64,000 nt of DNA from Laccaria trichodermophora (Eukaryota; Basidiomycota; Agaricomycetes; Agaricales; Hydnangiaceae): contig JACTVC010000002.1 of the NCBI GenBank assembly GCA_018417955.1, positions 1,612,001 through 1,676,000 of the forward strand, read 5' to 3'. Positions 61,101-64,000 of the stretch are shown piece by piece. Positions within the stretch are counted from its first letter, which is position 1. Every line of letters begins with the position of its first letter. A model generated the notes under the pieces. The model was not told the origin of the DNA and made no database searches. It saw only the letters and a program-made list of their open reading frames with translations. Position numbers and translations under genes: made by a program.

Positions 61101-62413
61101 TGTGGTGGTGGTTGGCTTTGACCAGGAGAGTCCTGAAGGTATGGCAACAGGGACTTTGCTTCCTTGCCCTTCTCAGGGGACTTCCCTTTCCCTTGAGGGT
61201 TAGCTTTAGTCGGCGTAGCCTGAGCAGCTGGCTGAGCCGGTTTCGGATGAGGCTCTGATACCATACCAGCAGCATACCCAAATACAGGCGCCGGGTAGTC
61301 TGGAATAGTGCGTTTCCAGATTGGAGTAAACTTCTTGGGGGGTGAACTTGATTCAGCAGAGGTCGAGACAGGAAATGTTGTGGGCCTGCTATTGGGAGTT
61401 GTAGAGTTGGAAGAAGTCCATTTCATGGGTGGGGGGTTCGTCTTTGTTGGGCTGCTCGAAACTGAGGAAGGCTGGGACCGGAAAGTAGGAGGGCTTGTGC
61501 GCCTCTTGGTAGTGGCATCAGTGGCGTTCATAGTTGCGAAGCTCGTCGTGCGTGAAAGACGAGTGGGCGTTGCATCGTTGGTGGGAGCAGGCAAAGGAGC
61601 TTTCACAGGGCTTGGTGCTCGTCTTAGTGTAGATGACGATGAGGACTGGGCCACGGGAATTGGGGCAAAATTGGTAGGCTTCCCTAGATCAACAGTTGAC
61701 CGCTTATTTGCAACTGTGGGTGTGGGCAACGGGCGACTACGTGTTGGTGATGGTACAGATGTGGTTGACTGAGATGAAAGTGATGTGGCAATGGGCTGAG
61801 GAAACGGTCTGGCTGGCCCAGATTCTGTCGTCGCTCGCGGGCGTGTACTTATTGGGAGTGGATTGGAGGGGGGCAGAGCTGGTGTTCTTGCAGTTGGGGA
61901 AGGTTTCGGAAGGGGGCGACGACCTGGAGGAGGTTGTGCTTGAACTTGAGCTTGGGCAGCCTGAGCCTGCTGAGCAAGATTTGCAGAAGGGGCGATGGGT
62001 GGACGAGGGATTTGGGTAAAGTTCCCGTTTCGTGGAACGGAAATGGACGATTGGGGAATTTGAGGGACATGAGGTTGGGAATATGATGAATAGACGGGCT
62101 GGGCAGGAGCAAAGACCTGAGATGGCTGAGGCTGCTGTGGTGGCTGAGCGGGAAGTTGGTATTGGTTGTACGGTGGGACATAAGATGGTACACGACGGAT
62201 GGTAGGGGTAGGTGAGGGTTGTGGATATGTGGGTTGCTGAGGATACGAGTAGCCAGGAGCTTGAGGAACTTGTTGCTGCTGCTGCTGCTGCGGTTGGGTC
62301 ACATAAGTTGGATGAGCCTGCAGATGAGGCTGAGGTTGTGGCTGCCCCAACTGCTGGTATATATTCTGCGGTTGATATAATTGAGGGTATGGTTGCTGAT
62401 AATATCCAGCCAT
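58156..62413 (-). CDS. Three-LIM-domain protein with long disordered N-terminus (paxillin-like)
   Basis: One very long exon (62413 to about 58786) and several short 3' exons. The start is Gln/Pro/Tyr-rich (MAGYYQQPYPQLYQPQNIYQ) with a poly-Gln run. It is followed by Ser/Pro-rich, acidic (DDSDSDEDEDDDDDDDEEE) and Arg/Asp/Glu-rich stretches. Near the end are repeated phrases such as PQINISGP and IKVSGPN. The C-terminus has three LIM zinc fingers: CDGCNGPIIGRIVSAMG with CFRCTVC; CYSCKTAIIEEQFISL with CAECGDPF; and CKRCKRSIRDNDQAVEALGG with PYCERCFSILLRNEI. Fungal paxillin-type LIM proteins work at the cell cortex and cytokinetic ring with Rho signalling. Orthology is likely but not certain. Confidence 0.8.
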
Positions 62414-62557
62414 CTGTAAATAAATTAGTAGATGGAATGCGATCTGATAGAAATACAAAAAACCTTTCAAAGATGGCGATTTCGAGTTCAAGTTCAAGAG
62501 CGCACCAACCCAAGTGCGCGACTCGACACGTGATCACGCAACTCTTATAGCTAGATC

Positions 62558-63908
62558 TCAACTATGGTATCGCGAAGGCGGAATACCCCAACTATTGCCC
62601 ATATATATCCGACAATATGTATAAATGTCTGGTTTATATCCAATAGACTCCTTCACGCCTAGTCGACGGAGTCCATCTCGTAGCTTGTCCACCTCTGCTT
62701 TCGACCTGTAATCTGAATTATAGACGCAGATCACATGTCGGTAATCAGGATTCCCCTCTTCGCAAGGAGATACCTTGGCGCTCGAACCCATCGTACCAGC
62801 AAGTGTCGCCTTCACGATCCGTCCCCATAGGGCGTCGACTCGATCTGTTGGAACGAACACGAGCCACTTGCCCCAAAGGACATTGAACTCTTCTGCTAAT
62901 TTATCGACTTGCGATAATGCAACAGGGCCTTCAGCGCAAATTTTGTCCCATGCAGTAGAAAGACCATCTAGGTCAAGCGACTCCTCGTCCTCCATTTTTA
63001 CAGCTCGATCATTGTCCACACATATCCAAGCAACTTTTTTGTTCGATGTTTTAGAAGGAGGCCATGAGTCGAGAAATCCTTGAGAAGATTTGTGGAATTC
63101 CTTGGAGTAGCCGATCCGAGGGAGACTAGTCTCGACCGCCGCAATCTCCGCTGCTCTTCGATCTGACCCGTTGACTGGTGCTTCGCCTAGGTCACCTCCA
63201 GAGTCATTCCTGTGTAAGAGGTAAGTGAAGTGTTTTTTTCTAAGTATACAAAGAAGCATACGTATCCTGGTTGCCTGTTAGCATGGTCTTTTGAAAAAGA
63301 TTCGAGCTGTGACCGGTGAAAAAACCTCTCAACCGTCGGCGCTCCGACGGTAATTCCTCCCATGGTGTCTCCAGCATCATGTTCGCAAGCTCCAACACAT
63401 CAATATCACCAGGTATCGCCGACGGGTCGACAACTTTCGGATGGGGAACAGTACCCGTACTCTCAAACAATCCCCTCGTCCTACGAACGATATTAACCTG
63501 CTCCATAGTCGACTCGCCAACAACAAGCCAGCCGCGCAAGCCAGCAAAGCCACAATGCCTCACCGCCTCACATGGCGGGCAGTGTATCCTCAAATTGGTG
63601 GGATCGTTGTTCGATGCGTCTCCGTCTGCGTGATCAATGACCATCGAACGGCCATTGGGGTGTGGGGATACGTAGCCGCATGCTGAACAGGTTCGCTGAT
63701 CGCGAAGGAGGACCTCGGCTCGGAGAGCTCTCCATTGGGGAGATGACGTGGGGAGGGTGCGGTTCCCGTGCGTGCGTGTGACTGAAAGATGGAGATCCCA
63801 GTGGGTGCTTGGCGGTTCGTCCGGAGCAGGGGAAATGTCCTGTTCGAAAGGTGTTTCAAGACCGGGGCTCTGCATGAAGCTTTGAAGATGATGGAGAGAT
63901 GCCGTCAT
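62558..63908 (-). CDS. HNH-nuclease-like domain fused to a DUF1917 (C11orf68-like) domain
   Basis: Two exons (63908-63262 and 63209-62558) join in phase to 432 residues. The N-terminal half has an HNH-like zinc site: RTCSACGYVS, MVIDHADGDASNNDPTNLRI and CPPCEAVRHC. The C-terminal half, after the intron, matches DUF1917: NKKVAWICVDNDRAVK, WGKWLVFVPTDRVDALWGRI, GSSAKVSPCEEGNPDYRHVI and CVYNSDYRSKAEVDKLRDGL. It ends YKPDIYTYCRIYMGNSWGIP. The intron is 52 bases with a CTTACACAG acceptor, and no stop or start separates the halves. Function is unknown; an RNA- or DNA-related role is possible. Confidence 0.65.
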
Positions 63909-64000
63909 CGAGCGCTAGTTATGAACTCAATTTATATCGTCAGATGCTTGAAATTAGACGCCCACCAGTGCGTTGAGTCAAAACCTCAAACAACATCTTC

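Noticed and set aside
59018..62550. Long plus-strand frames opposite the LIM gene
   Set aside because: They mirror repetitive Pro/Ser/Gln codons of the LIM protein and have no splice or motif support.

Overview
The window is nuclear DNA of a basidiomycete fungus, most likely an Agaricomycete (mushroom group). Genes are packed tightly on both strands and interrupted by many introns of about 45-80 bases with CTNAY-like branch sites. The content points the same way: a DUF6699 protein, an F-box/leucine-rich family with decaying copies, a farnesylated mating-pheromone precursor, a Snt1 corepressor and a large proline/glutamine-rich LIM protein. No rRNA, tRNA, CRISPR array or prokaryote-type operon was seen. 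Gene models come from reading splice sites by eye; where exon lengths are given, the phases were checked to add up.

Layout. 1-11 kb is accessory: a small secreted or membrane cysteine-containing protein (1390-2423), mitochondrial ribosomal protein bL31m, one intact F-box gene (5090-6339) with three broken relatives, a DUF6699 protein and a small C-terminally hydrophobic protein. 11-25.6 kb holds PIG-L, a large RRM-like protein, the E2 enzyme Ubc4/5, a stand-alone Nup96, an RNI-type repeat protein, and a gene that reads as one homeodomain plus protein-kinase chain. 26.2-27.7 kb is a candidate terminal-inverted-repeat element. 27.8-36.4 kb has a small membrane protein, a RING-H2 E3 ligase, an unknown 108-residue protein, a DNAJC17-type J protein and PIG-S. 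36.8 kb carries a 43-residue pheromone precursor. 37.9-38.7 kb is a frame-broken ribophorin II (Swp1) gene. 39-50 kb is housekeeping: Snt1, parvulin Pin4, Rli1/ABCE1, Fyv10/Gid9 and a PAQR membrane receptor. 51-64 kb has a cytochrome P450, Rrg9, coactosin, a GNAT acetyltransferase, NAC-beta, the LIM protein and an HNH plus DUF1917 fusion.

Themes. Two subunits of the GPI-anchor pathway (PIG-L, PIG-S) and one of N-glycosylation (Swp1) lie within about 27 kb. Ubiquitin functions recur: Ubc4, RING-H2, Fyv10 and F-box. Several divergent pairs share about 90-135 bases between start codons.

The observations most worth following are the homeodomain-kinase fusion, the pheromone gene without a visible receptor, four GC-AG introns (three in coactosin), three to four frame breaks in the Swp1 homologue, and the HNH-DUF1917 fusion.
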